From Prevotella veroralis DSM 19559 = JCM 6290 (lineage in GTDB: Bacteria > Bacteroidota > Bacteroidia > Bacteroidales > Bacteroidaceae), in NCBI RefSeq assembly GCF_000377625.1, contig NZ_KB898334.1, positions 1-46,561 of the forward strand: DNA of 46,561 nt, given 5' to 3'. Shown here piece by piece: positions 18,477-27,954 of this stretch (its first letter is position 1; each line of letters starts with the position of its first letter). The translations under genes and the position numbers were made by a program. Below the pieces are notes generated by a model. It had not been told where the DNA came from. It saw nothing but the letters and a program-made list of their open reading frames with translations, and searched no databases.

Positions 18477-20792
18477 TCACTGAATTGTAAAGGTTGCTTT
18501 TTGTAAATCTTCATCACGACTACTTCCACCTATCATAACCTCAAACTCGCCAGCTTCTACTATTGGGTTCATATTGAGATCATAGAAAGCCAGTTTATCT
18601 GGTGTGATAGTAAACTCAACAGTGCGCTTCTCCCCTGCTTTTAATCCCACGCGTAGGAAATCCTTTAATTCTTTCACAGGACGAGAGACCGATGATACAA
18701 GATCGTTAATATACAATTGACAAATCTCCACACCATCACGTTGACCAGTATTCTCAATGGTCACACTTGCTATTATCTGAGTTTTACCATCGTTTGGAAT
18801 AATTTGTTTGCTAAGTTTCAAATTACTATATCGGAAACTTGTATAACTCAGTCCATATCCAAAAGGATAGAGCGGCTTATTATCTGTACACACTGCGGGA
18901 TGGAAGAAAGCAGAACGTTTATGGTTATACCATGTTGATATTTGTCCTGCACTTCGTGGTATTGTCATAGCAAGTTTAGCCGAGGGATTTACCTTACCAT
19001 ATATTATCTCTGCAACCACCTGTCCTCCAAACTGTCCAGGTTCCCACGCATTGATAATAGCAGGAACATGCGCTGCTGCATAACGAAGGCTGAGTGGTCT
19101 ACCACTGATAATAACAACAATAGTAGGTTTTCCTGTTTCATTTAATCGTTGTATCAGTTGATTTTGTAGTCCTACAAGGTCAAGATTGTCACGATCAGTG
19201 TCTTCTCCTGAAGTACGTTCATTCCAGCGGAAGCGCATCATATATTCACCACAACAAACAATATTAAGGTCACAGTCTTTGGCTGCAGCTACAGCTGCAT
19301 TAACTTGTGCTTGCGACATGTTGCGTGGATCCCAGCCTTGATCAACGAACTTGAAATCCGTAGTTGGTGAGACACTTTTCAATCCGCGTAAGACCGTCCA
19401 AACCTGATCCTCTGGTTGAAGTTCACTCCAATCACCCATAATATTTTGGTCGTTAGCATTGATACCAGTCACCAATACTTTTTTATATTTCTGTGCATCG
19501 AGTGGTAATAGGTCATTCTCATTCTTTAACAAGACGATACTATTACGTGATGCTTCCAAAGCTGTGCGCTTGTGTTCTGGGTCGTTGATGACACGGTCAC
19601 GTGTTTTAACATCACTATAAGGGTGCTCAAAGAGTCCCAGCCTAAATTTTACGGTCAATATTCGTCTGACGCTTTCATCTATTCTGCTTTCAGGTATTCG
19701 ACCCTCTTTTACCAATTCAACTACAGCTGTTTGCCATTCTGGTCCATGCATGTGCATGTCCATTCCAGCCATAATACTCTGGTAAAAAGCCTCTTTATTG
19801 TTGGCAGCAGTACGATGTTGGTCCACACAATGCTCGATATCCATCCAGTCACTTACAATAAAACCTCTGAATCCCCATTCTTTACGCAAGACATCAGTCA
19901 TAAGCCAACTATTTGTATGGCAAGGTACACCATTCAAATCATTATGTGACATCATCACATTCCAGTCTCCCCCTTGTTGAATAGCAGCCTTGAAAGGTGG
20001 GAAGAATACTTCCCGTAAGGTGCGCTCAGAGACTTCACATGGTGCACCATTTGTTCCATTGATAGAATATGACCCCCCTACGAAATGTTTTACACAACCT
20101 AATACGTCCTGTGCATTATCTAAATTACGCTGATAACCTTTGTTTGTTGCTACTCCCATCAATGTGACTAGATAAGGGTCTTCACCAAAGGTTTCACCAC
20201 AACGTCCCCATCGTGCATCGCGAGCCACTTCAACATTCGGGTTGAAATTCCAATGCATATTCATTGCACGCATCTCTTCAGCTGTTTGTCGAGCTATTTT
20301 ATAAGCCATATCCACATCAAACGATGATGCCAATCCAATATTTGTTGGATAAACAGTATTACCTTTACATTTTGCGTTACCATGAATCGCATCGATACCG
20401 ATAAGAAGAGGTATCTGCAAACGACTTTGCATATTGAGTTTTTGTAAGTAGTTTGCTTCTTCCATGGTTAATACATGTAAGAAAGAGGAAACCAGTCCAC
20501 GTCTTGTCCAGTCCTCCATATCCTTTACCGTAACGCCAGGATAGAAGGCACTTGCAGTGTTTGTAGCCAACTCTTCTGCCGTCATTGAAGCCGAATTCTG
20601 CTTAAAATGCTCAATACCCACAAGCTGATTCATCTGTCCTACTTTCTCTTCGAGTGTCATTCTGCTCAAGAGGTCATTGACACGTTGTTCAATACTTGCT
20701 TTCGGGTTCTTATAAATAGGTTGTTCCTTTGTTCCTGCCATTGCATTCAATGTTATAGCCATAAGGGCTATTGTTAATATTTGTCTCATCAT
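18477..20792 (-). CDS. GH3 beta-glycosidase (beta-glucosidase type)
   Basis: A 771-residue exported enzyme with a signal peptide (MMRQILTIALMAITLNAMAG). It has the three-part GH3 layout: a TIM barrel (LLIGIDAIHGNAKCKGNTVY, CVKHFVGGSYS, nucleophile D315 in FIVSDWMDIEH), an alpha/beta sandwich around residues 410-620, and a C-terminal fibronectin-III-like domain (DGVEICQLYINDLVSSVSRP). The closest general type is beta-glucosidase; in a mannan operon it may remove glucosyl residues from glucomannan fragments. Seven bases separate it from GH5 upstream. Confidence 0.92.
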   Translation of the reverse strand: MMRQILTIALMAITLNAMAGTKEQPIYKNPKASIEQRVNDLLSRMTLEEKVGQMNQLVGIEHFKQNSASMTAEELATNTASAFYPGVTVKDMEDWTRRGLVSSFLHVLTMEEANYLQKLNMQSRLQIPLLIGIDAIHGNAKCKGNTVYPTNIGLASSFDVDMAYKIARQTAEEMRAMNMHWNFNPNVEVARDARWGRCGETFGEDPYLVTLMGVATNKGYQRNLDNAQDVLGCVKHFVGGSYSINGTNGAPCEVSERTLREVFFPPFKAAIQQGGDWNVMMSHNDLNGVPCHTNSWLMTDVLRKEWGFRGFIVSDWMDIEHCVDQHRTAANNKEAFYQSIMAGMDMHMHGPEWQTAVVELVKEGRIPESRIDESVRRILTVKFRLGLFEHPYSDVKTRDRVINDPEHKRTALEASRNSIVLLKNENDLLPLDAQKYKKVLVTGINANDQNIMGDWSELQPEDQVWTVLRGLKSVSPTTDFKFVDQGWDPRNMSQAQVNAAVAAAKDCDLNIVCCGEYMMRFRWNERTSGEDTDRDNLDLVGLQNQLIQRLNETGKPTIVVIISGRPLSLRYAAAHVPAIINAWEPGQFGGQVVAEIIYGKVNPSAKLAMTIPRSAGQISTWYNHKRSAFFHPAVCTDNKPLYPFGYGLSYTSFRYSNLKLSKQIIPNDGKTQIIASVTIENTGQRDGVEICQLYINDLVSSVSRPVKELKDFLRVGLKAGEKRTVEFTITPDKLAFYDLNMNPIVEAGEFEVMIGGSSRDEDLQKATFTIQ

Positions 20793-20799
20793 TCATTGA

Positions 20800-22077
20800 C
20801 TATTTAGATTGATTTGTAATTGCTGTTTTGATGACTTTAAGTGTACTCTTATCCGTCGAGAATACTGAGTTAAGTCCTTGGGGCTCTTGTGCAGGGTCAC
20901 CAGTATAGTCGTCACCAGACTGCCATTGTTCATGCCGTGGCAGTGCCTGTCCACCCCAACCCCAGAAATTACAACCAGCAAAGTATCCACCTCTTGAAAT
21001 ATCAGCTTTCATCAGTGAGAAAATGAAGTTATAATAGGCGTCACGTGCCGTTGTACTTGCTTTTTTTGAGAAAGAAAAACCATCTCTTGGATATCCAAAC
21101 TCTTCCACCACAAGGGGTTTATTCAGTTGCCTGCATATTGCCAAGTGCCTATTAATATACTCTCTTGTCATTGCTTCAGCATTTTTCAGATGTTGCGTTA
21201 GCGAATCTTGTTTTGCCCACCCCCAATTATAGGGCCATATATGTATGTTACAATAATCGATATTTGGATCTGAGCAGATTCGCTGCCAAGCATCGTAATC
21301 ATCTTCACAACCCCATGCACCTTCTGACCCGACACTTACCAAGTGGTTCTTATCAAGGCTCTTTATCAAAGCTGCAGCCTTAGAAAGCCAACCTTCAAAA
21401 GCAGGGAGGAGTGCCTTATCAAAAGCACGAGGCTCATTCCCTATCTGCCACGACATGATGGATGGATCATCAATGTATCGTTTACCAGTATAACGATTGA
21501 TACGACAGACAATAAACCTCACATGATTGAAGAATAGTTCTTGTGCTTTGGAGTTAGTGGCAAATTGTGAGGCATATTTCATATAAGCTGGATATCCTGC
21601 TACATTAGGTTGCACTGCCTTCCCTGCACCAGCATTTTCCAGATAGAAGCCATAGCCGCCACTCCACTCCCATGAATTATTCAGGTAGAGAACAGCTACC
21701 ATATTGCGAGCCTGTAGCTGTAGCATAAGATAATCAAGTCCTGCAAGGAGAGAGTCATTATACACACCTGGTGCTGTCTGAAGAACTGGCTTAACTTTAC
21801 ATTTCGAGTCATCATCCCCATCACTACCCACTAAAATACGGAGATTTGTGATGCCAAGCCGTTTCAATTCATCAAGTTCTTTATTTAGTCTTCTTCGATT
21901 TCCGCCCTTTCCTGTTGAACCTAAAATAGCTGCATACCAATAGTTTGCACCTATGAAGGTATAGGGCTTATCATTACGACAAAACCTTCTGTTCTCAACA
22001 GTGACAAAAGACTGTGCCTTTATAGAAACTGCACAAAGAAGACAAAGGACTAAAAGGAAATATCTTACACTTCGCAT
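20800..22077 (-). CDS. GH5 endo-beta-1,4-mannanase (subfamily 7-like)
   Basis: A 425-residue exported enzyme with a signal peptide ending near AQS (residues 21-23). GH5_7 features are FIGANYWYAAILGS, the acid/base E215 in MSWQIGNEPRAF, CNIHIWPYNWGWA and the nucleophile E326 in LVVEEFGYPRDG, with a tryptophan-rich loop GGYFAGCNFWGWGG. It attacks internal beta-1,4-mannosidic bonds. Sequence level does not separate it fully from other beta-mannanase-like GH5 enzymes, but the operon supports mannan. Confidence 0.92.
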   Translation of the reverse strand: MRSVRYFLLVLCLLCAVSIKAQSFVTVENRRFCRNDKPYTFIGANYWYAAILGSTGKGGNRRRLNKELDELKRLGITNLRILVGSDGDDDSKCKVKPVLQTAPGVYNDSLLAGLDYLMLQLQARNMVAVLYLNNSWEWSGGYGFYLENAGAGKAVQPNVAGYPAYMKYASQFATNSKAQELFFNHVRFIVCRINRYTGKRYIDDPSIMSWQIGNEPRAFDKALLPAFEGWLSKAAALIKSLDKNHLVSVGSEGAWGCEDDYDAWQRICSDPNIDYCNIHIWPYNWGWAKQDSLTQHLKNAEAMTREYINRHLAICRQLNKPLVVEEFGYPRDGFSFSKKASTTARDAYYNFIFSLMKADISRGGYFAGCNFWGWGGQALPRHEQWQSGDDYTGDPAQEPQGLNSVFSTDKSTLKVIKTAITNQSK

Positions 22078-22097
22078 AACTTCTTGAAATTACATGA

Positions 22098-23381
22098 TTA
22101 TAGTTTCAATTCTTTGGCTATCCAATCCTCCCATTCGTCCCATTGTTCTTGGAACCAATAATGACCTGTCTCCTGATAAATACTCAACGTCTTCATACTC
22201 TTTATAACGTTATAAGTGGCATAGGTAGTGTTCGGTGGGACAACTTCATCGTTATATCCAAATGAAATCCAGCATGGAACTTTCAGCCTACGTGCAAAAT
22301 TTACTCCATCAAAGTACCCACTATTAACTACTTTCTTACTGTCAGGATTCTTCTGACCATAGAAATAATGTGGCCAACCGCAAGCCTTACCATGTAGAGA
22401 GGCTGTATGGTCGCACATGGCAGCATGAACAGCACCTATAAAACTGACCTTTGGGTGCAGGGCTCCACATACCAATGATAACATTCCACCTTGGCTTGAG
22501 CCTGTTACACCTAACGTTTTCCCATCCCATTCAGGTAACTGGGTAAGATAATCTACAGCTCTCAATGCACCAATAAATATACGTCTATATGGCATTTGAT
22601 ACAAGTTATCAAGATTAGCTTCCCAATAACCATTTAAAGCACCATGTAGTAGATCATCGTACACCTGTTGCTGCATCGTGACAGGTATACCATGAACACC
22701 TATTTCGAGTGTAATAGCTCCGCGGTCAGCCATATATATATCACCTTGATAAGGTCTAACACCTGCCCCAGGTACACGAAGTAGTGCAGGACGTGGTTCC
22801 TTGAATGCTGTTGGAATACAAAGGATACCATAGATTCGGCTACCAGAATTAATCCCATTGAAACTTACTTCATAAACCGTTACACGATCGGTGCAGCGTT
22901 CTGGTAAAAGACGACGATGAGCATCAAGTGGATATTGACTTGCCTCTTGATATGTTTTTTTCCAGAATTGATCAAAGTCTGCAGGACAGTTGTCTGTTGG
23001 CTGGAGCGTCTCTGGTGCAAAACTAACTGTACACAAGCCTTCATGTGTCTTATTACCGATGTGCGCCACAACTTTCAGCCGATAGAAACCAGCTGTCTTC
23101 ATAGACGCTTTCCAAGTGGTCGTGCCATCCCGCAAGACAACATCCTTTTGTTTTACATCAGGATACATAACTGGTCCAGCCTCTATATCAACTTTCGCTT
23201 GGGGGAGTGGACAGCCCTCCTTCAGTACAGTTACCTTAAAGATAGCATTCTCCCCTAAACGATAGTTCCAACTTGCATGATCGGGTTGAACCATTACTGC
23301 AATCTCACTTCCGCGTATCTGTGCACAGAGATTAAAACTTATCAGCAATAGAAAGCTGAAGATAAATATTAACCGTTTCAT
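22098..23381 (-). CDS. CE7 acetyl esterase
   Basis: A 427-residue exported esterase with a signal peptide ending at FNLCAQ. An N-terminal beta-sandwich (to about residue 125) is followed by the alpha/beta-hydrolase domain of carbohydrate esterase family 7 (acetyl-xylan esterase/cephalosporin deacetylase type). The triad is visible: S296 in GVTGSSQGGM, D378 in FGYNDEVVPP and H407 in QETGHYWF. In this operon it would remove acetyl groups from galactoglucomannan so that the mannanases can work. The substrate is inferred from context. Confidence 0.9.
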   Translation of the reverse strand: MKRLIFIFSFLLLISFNLCAQIRGSEIAVMVQPDHASWNYRLGENAIFKVTVLKEGCPLPQAKVDIEAGPVMYPDVKQKDVVLRDGTTTWKASMKTAGFYRLKVVAHIGNKTHEGLCTVSFAPETLQPTDNCPADFDQFWKKTYQEASQYPLDAHRRLLPERCTDRVTVYEVSFNGINSGSRIYGILCIPTAFKEPRPALLRVPGAGVRPYQGDIYMADRGAITLEIGVHGIPVTMQQQVYDDLLHGALNGYWEANLDNLYQMPYRRIFIGALRAVDYLTQLPEWDGKTLGVTGSSQGGMLSLVCGALHPKVSFIGAVHAAMCDHTASLHGKACGWPHYFYGQKNPDSKKVVNSGYFDGVNFARRLKVPCWISFGYNDEVVPPNTTYATYNVIKSMKTLSIYQETGHYWFQEQWDEWEDWIAKELKL

Positions 23382-23449
23382 TATCTTTATTAGTTGTGTA
23401 GGTTATGAATGTGGAGAGAAAAAACATAAATGCTTCTCTCAGACTTAAA

Positions 23450-24682
23450 CTATTGTTTTATTAAACGATAAGTTATCACATCTTGTGCAGGAACTGACAC
23501 TTTACGTTCAATTTTTGATTTGAGCGTTGTTTTCCCTTCCATTCGTCCAGTCCATAAATTCTTTATCTTATAAACATTCTGATCAAAGGCTGTACTTCTC
23601 TTGCTTACTTCTTCATCTGTAAGATTGAAGTCTTGCCAATTGAGTGAACAAGAGAGCGATTGACGTGTAGGATTAAAGATGGTCATTGCCCAATCTCCAT
23701 TGGATAAAGGCTTGAACCAATATTCGAGTCCCTCACGAATGAGGAAACGAAGTCCCTGTACTCCAAGTTTATCTTGATCAATAGCAATAAGGTCTCTATT
23801 AGTTAAGATAGCTTTCGTCTCATCACTCATATTGCGTACATCATTTCCAAGAATAAGTGGACTCGCCATCATACACCACATAGTGAAGTGTGCACGGTCT
23901 TGATTGACTGATAAACCATTCCCCACTTCTAACATGTCTGGGTCGTTCCAATGTCCAGGTCCAGCATAGCTCCGCAGACTATCATTACGATTGATACAGT
24001 CTATGATGCTACATTGTATATACGTTGGGAATACGTGCGTAGAATCAAACGAACACCAAATATCTGGTCCTATGCGCCATGAGTCGCCAATACCCTTTGC
24101 CCAGCGCCAAGGGTGGTTATCTCCCCATTCACACATAGAGAAGAAGATTGGCCGACCAGTAGCCTGAAGAGCATCACGCATCAGTTGATAAGCACCTTGT
24201 GCATTAACATTGGTTGTATTACACCAGTCATACTTCAGATAATCAATCCCCCAACGAGCATATTGCAAAGCATCTTGATACTCATGACCTAATGAGCCTG
24301 GTCGTCCTGCACATGTTTCAGAACCGGCATCGCTATAGATACCTAACTTTAGTCCACGTGAGTGAACATAGTCGGCAAGAGCCTTTATTCCATGTGGAAA
24401 ATGCTTAGGGTCAGCCTGTATAAATCCATCAGCATCACGTTTACCATGCCAGCAATCGTCTATATTTATATATGTATAACCAGCATCTTTCAGTCCGCTT
24501 GCCACCATGGCATCGGCTATGCTCTTTATAATATCTTCATTAATGTTGCCTTGAAAATTGTTCCATGAGCTCCACCCCATCTGTGGTGTCAGTGATAGAC
24601 TCTCTCTTGTTTGTGCTCTTCCAATTACAGGGAGAAGTAGAAGTAATAGGATTGTTAAAAGGAATCTTCTATTCATCTTCAT
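23450..24682 (-). CDS. GH27 alpha-galactosidase
   Basis: A 410-residue exported enzyme and the first gene of the mannan operon. A signal peptide covers residues 1-24 (LLLLLLPVIGRAQ). GH27 motifs are LTPQMGWSSWNNF, INIDDCWHGKRD, the nucleophile D152 in DYLKYDWCNT and the acid/base D249 in GHWNDPDMLEVGN. A C-terminal beta-sandwich follows. It removes alpha-1,6-galactose side chains from galactomannan. Its start may be 24682 or two codons later; both keep the signal peptide. Confidence 0.94.
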   Translation of the reverse strand: MKMNRRFLLTILLLLLLPVIGRAQTRESLSLTPQMGWSSWNNFQGNINEDIIKSIADAMVASGLKDAGYTYINIDDCWHGKRDADGFIQADPKHFPHGIKALADYVHSRGLKLGIYSDAGSETCAGRPGSLGHEYQDALQYARWGIDYLKYDWCNTTNVNAQGAYQLMRDALQATGRPIFFSMCEWGDNHPWRWAKGIGDSWRIGPDIWCSFDSTHVFPTYIQCSIIDCINRNDSLRSYAGPGHWNDPDMLEVGNGLSVNQDRAHFTMWCMMASPLILGNDVRNMSDETKAILTNRDLIAIDQDKLGVQGLRFLIREGLEYWFKPLSNGDWAMTIFNPTRQSLSCSLNWQDFNLTDEEVSKRSTAFDQNVYKIKNLWTGRMEGKTTLKSKIERKVSVPAQDVITYRLIKQ

Positions 24683-24714
24683 TTATCAATTTTAGTTTTT
24701 AGATATTTACGATG

Positions 24715-24722
24715 CAAAGATA
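24715..24722 (-). promoter_or_regulatory. Promoter -7 box of the mannan operon
   Basis: The minus strand reads TATCTTTG, matching TAnnTTTG, 33 bases upstream of the GH27 start. The sequence further upstream (TTAGTTTCG) could supply the -33 contact. It probably serves the whole nine-gene run, since all downstream gaps are 75 bases or less. 24723-25059 holds no gene. Confidence 0.6.
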
Positions 24723-25059
24723 AGACTTAAAAGACGAAACTAATCATACTATCTTAACCAAAACTGACACTTTATGAGATTATCGGAACACTGGCTCTTT
24801 ATTTCATTTTGCGAGAAAGATGTTTATATTCATCTTCCGTTCTAACTATTTGTTTTTTATTGTCTCACGATCTCCTGTTGAATAAACAAGCCTCTTTGGG
24901 CGTGGAAGATACCATCTCTTGACGTGCAACTAATCCTTGAAAATGAAGAAAAATAGAAGTTGGTGTAAACGAACTGATAATGAGCAGGAAACGGAATAAT
25001 TTGCATAGAAGTTCCCTTTTCAAAAAGGGCAGTAATATGCAGATTTAGGCAGAAGTTCA

Positions 25060-25116
25060 GTTACCAAAGCGTTACCTGATTTTGGGATAGGTAACGATGA
25101 AGTAATGTTCGGTAAC
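25060..25116. promoter_or_regulatory. Candidate integrase arm sites (right)
   Basis: GTTACC or GGTAAC occurs at 25060, 25071, 25090 and 25111, about 100 bp upstream of the right-hand recombinase pair. The pattern mirrors the cluster at 9138-9280. Both look like arm-type sites of related tyrosine recombinases and could mark the ends of former insertions around the mannan operon. Confidence 0.35.
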
Positions 25117-25218
25117 TAAATTATTTTTGCTCGTGTGGCTGTTGCTGTGGTCGGCAGTTTTCTGCATAAGTGAGGAACGCTTTGAAATTGGTAATTTTGC
25201 CACAAAACATCAAAGCGT

Positions 25219-25455
25219 ATGAAACAAGAGAAAATGAAGGTGTTGCTCTACCTCAAAAAGAGCGGACTTGACAAGTCGGGCAAGGCTCCCATCATGGGAC
25301 GTATCACACTTGGAAGGAGTATTGCGCAGTTCAGTTGTAAACTCTCCTGCAACCCCGACTTGTGGAATCCACGAGAGAGCAAAATGGACGGTAAGAGTCG
25401 TGAGGCGGTGGAGATAAACGGTAAATTGGAAAATCTGCTGTTGTCTGTTCAGTAA
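25219..25455 (+). pseudogene. Tyrosine recombinase reduced to its arm-binding domain
   Basis: A 78-residue frame, MKQEKMKVLLYLKKSGLDKS to VEINGKLENLLLSVQ, equals the N-terminal arm DNA-binding domain of Bacteroidetes integrases and matches the first 75 residues of the frameshifted gene at 9011-7790. It stops where the core-binding domain should begin, and no catalytic part follows before the next recombinase 12 bases away. A deletion removed about 330 residues. It could still bind arm sites and act as a regulator, which is speculation. Confidence 0.8.
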
Positions 25456-25467
25456 ACTAAAATCATT

Positions 25468-26766
25468 ATGAGAAGTACATTCAAGATACTGTTCTATATC
25501 AACAGACAGAAAACTAAGACAGACGGCAATACCGCCATTCTCTGCCGTATCACCATCGATGGAAAGAGCACAGCCATTACCACAGGTGAAGAGTGCAATC
25601 CCTCCGGGTGGAACAGCAAACAGGGGTTGACAACCAATAGGAAGACCAACCAAAGAATCAATGAGTTCAGGGAATTGGTAGAGAACACCTATCGGGACAT
25701 ACTGACGAGGGAAGGAGTGGTAAGCGTGGAACTTATCAAAAACCGCTTGCAGGGTATTGCCACCAATCCCACCACACTCCTTGCCATGAGCAGGGCGGAG
25801 CTGCAAGCCGTCAAGGAGAGTGTGGGCAGGTCAAGGGCAGAGGGGACTTATCTGAACCTTTACTATTCTGATAAAAATCTCCGAGAATTTATCGAAAACA
25901 AAGGAGTACAAGACATATCTATCACCACCATTACGGAGAGTCTGTTTGAGGAATACCGTTTCTTCCTGAAAAAGCGTGGGCTGAAAGCATCGACTGTCAA
26001 TACTAACCTCTGTTGGTTGAGTCGACTGATGTTTCGTGCGGTCAGCAAGAGGATTATCCGCTGCAATTCCTTTGAGAACGCCAAGTATGAGAAGGAGGAA
26101 AAGAAGATACGCTTTCTGCAAAAGAGCGAGGTAATGAAACTTATGGCAATGAGGATGAACGACAGAGAATCGGAATTGGCACGGCTGATGTTCGTCTTCT
26201 CCTGCTTCACAGGTATGGCTATCGCTGATATGGAAAATTTGGAATACAGCCATATCCAAACGGCAGCAGACGGACAGAGATATATACGCAAGGAGCGTCA
26301 GAAGACAAAGCTTGAGTTTGTCGTGCCGTTACATCCCATAGCGGAAGCTATCATCAACTATTATAGGAAAGAGCTGGCAAGAAACGAAGAACAGCAGACG
26401 GTGAAAGAAAAAGGCGACAGCCTTGTCTTCCCCCATGAATGCAGCCGGAGCGTGATAAACGACAGACTTAGCATTGTGGGCAAGGCTTGCGGCATTAAGG
26501 AACGGTTGTCGTTCCACATGGCAAGGCATACTTTCGGCACCATGACACTCAATGCAGGAATCCCCATTGAGAGTATAGCCAAGATGATGGGACACGCTTC
26601 CATATCAAGCACGCAGATCTATGCGCAGATAACGGACAACAAGATTTCCGAGGATATGGATAGGCTTATTGCCAAGCAATCAGCAAAGGAGAAAGAAACT
26701 GCCAAGAGAGAGGCTGGTGAACTTTCGGAAAATGTAATAACTCATAAAATGGAGGAAACAGCATGA
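25468..26766 (+). CDS. Tyrosine-type site-specific recombinase
   Basis: A 432-residue integrase with an arm domain (MRSTFKILFYINRQKTKTDG), a core-binding domain (about 120-215) and a catalytic domain. Catalytic motifs are HMARHTFGTM, GHASISSTQ and the tyrosine of IYAQIT. As in IntDOT the first arginine box lacks arginine (TGMAIADMENL). It overlaps the next gene by 4 bases (ATGA). It is similar in layout to the enzyme at 7785-6529, so the mannan operon lies between two recombinase cassettes in opposite orientations. Confidence 0.92.
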   Translation: MRSTFKILFYINRQKTKTDGNTAILCRITIDGKSTAITTGEECNPSGWNSKQGLTTNRKTNQRINEFRELVENTYRDILTREGVVSVELIKNRLQGIATNPTTLLAMSRAELQAVKESVGRSRAEGTYLNLYYSDKNLREFIENKGVQDISITTITESLFEEYRFFLKKRGLKASTVNTNLCWLSRLMFRAVSKRIIRCNSFENAKYEKEEKKIRFLQKSEVMKLMAMRMNDRESELARLMFVFSCFTGMAIADMENLEYSHIQTAADGQRYIRKERQKTKLEFVVPLHPIAEAIINYYRKELARNEEQQTVKEKGDSLVFPHECSRSVINDRLSIVGKACGIKERLSFHMARHTFGTMTLNAGIPIESIAKMMGHASISSTQIYAQITDNKISEDMDRLIAKQSAKEKETAKREAGELSENVITHKMEETA

Positions 26767-27179
26767 AGGCTATCAATAATCCCAAAAGAAAAATAAGCGT
26801 AAACAATCAGCGTAGTTATTTCGATTGGACTGATGAAATACAGGTCGTTCGCAAGGGGAATGGCGAAATCGTTATGGCGGAAGGAGAACTTGCAAGGTTC
26901 TTCGGCGTAACGTGGAGTAAACTCAACCACAGACTGCAAACGGTAATGAAATCCCCTAACCTGCATCCCGATGAGAGGGTTGCAGGTGAGGAGGAAGTCA
27001 TAATCAACGAACAACTAAAAGGTTATGCTCCGCTCTATCCGCTTCCTGTCATCATCGCCCTGTCTTTTCAGTTGGACAGCGCGGAAGCCCATTTATTTAG
27101 AGAGTATATCTGTCAGAGATTGAAGAAACCTGCATCCGTGATAACACCGATATTTCTGTCCGGTAACACGAATAACTAA
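26763..27179 (+). CDS. Integrase-linked hypothetical protein
   Basis: A 138-residue protein whose ATG overlaps the integrase stop. The middle (EGELARFFGVTWSKLNHRLQ) may be a small helix-turn-helix-like region, and the C-terminal half is helical with a short hydrophobic stretch (PLPVIIALSFQL). No signal peptide or catalytic motif is seen and I do not recognise the family. Translational coupling to an integrase suggests a recombination accessory or regulator. Confidence 0.65.
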   Translation: MKAINNPKRKISVNNQRSYFDWTDEIQVVRKGNGEIVMAEGELARFFGVTWSKLNHRLQTVMKSPNLHPDERVAGEEEVIINEQLKGYAPLYPLPVIIALSFQLDSAEAHLFREYICQRLKKPASVITPIFLSGNTNN

Positions 27180-27388
27180 TTGATTATTTCTTATCTTTCC
27201 TTTTTCTTTCACCGATTATATCTTACTACATAACTACATTAAGGGATAATGTATTGAAAAAGAAAGGTTTACATTGTAGTTAGTTGGAAGTCCTTACTAT
27301 TACTACCATAGAACTACAGGCTACAATATAGTTGTCCTTTAAACATATTATTTTAATCTGGAATTTGTGGGGGTTGGAATAAATTATG

Positions 27389-27396
27389 TATTTTTG
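27389..27396 (+). promoter_or_regulatory. Bacteroidetes -7 box (TATTTTTG)
   Basis: TATTTTTG matches TAnnTTTG, with GTTGG about 17 bases upstream as a -33 candidate. It is 42 bases before the ATG at 27438 and probably drives the three membrane-protein genes that follow. The rest of 27180-27388 is AT-rich and empty. Confidence 0.5.
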
Positions 27397-27437
27397 CAGT
27401 CATATAGTACACAATTACGTTATGCAATAAAACACCT

Positions 27438-27875
27438 ATGAAATATAGATACAAAATAATACTCATATTTTTAGCTGCCGTGTTTAAACTAAGCTCTATT
27501 TGTGGGCAAACAGACACGGCTACGCTAAAAATTAGTTATAAAGCAGCATTTAAGTCTTGTGTAGAACGTCCGCAGCTGTTCGATGATATGATATTATTGG
27601 TTGGAAAGCAAATGAATATATTTTCTGTTTAGGGCAAATGCTTGGTGCCACCAGGAAAGCATAAAATTAACTTTGTGGTTTGGGAGCGAACATCGGTGCC
27701 TCGAGGGTATAGCTCGCAGAAAATGTTCGACTATGATGTAGAGATAGAACTAAAATCGGGTGGTTTATACGTCGTACAAGAACACCCTTCGTTGCCTTCT
27801 TTGAACATATCTTTAAGCTGTTTTGCTCCTAATATGCGTAAAATGGAGAATGAAAACCATAAACAGAGAGTTTGA
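27438..27875 (+). pseudogene. Exported/membrane paralogue with in-frame stop
   Basis: The frame starts MKYRYKIILIFLAAVFKLSS (signal peptide or membrane anchor), hits TAG at 27630-27632, and continues in the same frame with CLVPPGKHKINFVVWERTSV to 27875. The second half matches the C-terminus of the next gene (YLVLPGKHKYQFWLGEL), including PGKHK, QKM and YVVQE/YIVEE. The stop therefore interrupts one ancestral 145-residue gene. The PGKH segment recalls DUF2846/PEGA-like beta-sandwich domains; function unknown. Confidence 0.65.
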
Positions 27876-27954
27876 ATGTTACCATTCGGGGTGTTCTACT
27901 CGTTGTTTTGGCAAAATAATATCGTAAAGAATAAAGTAATATTACCTTATAAAT

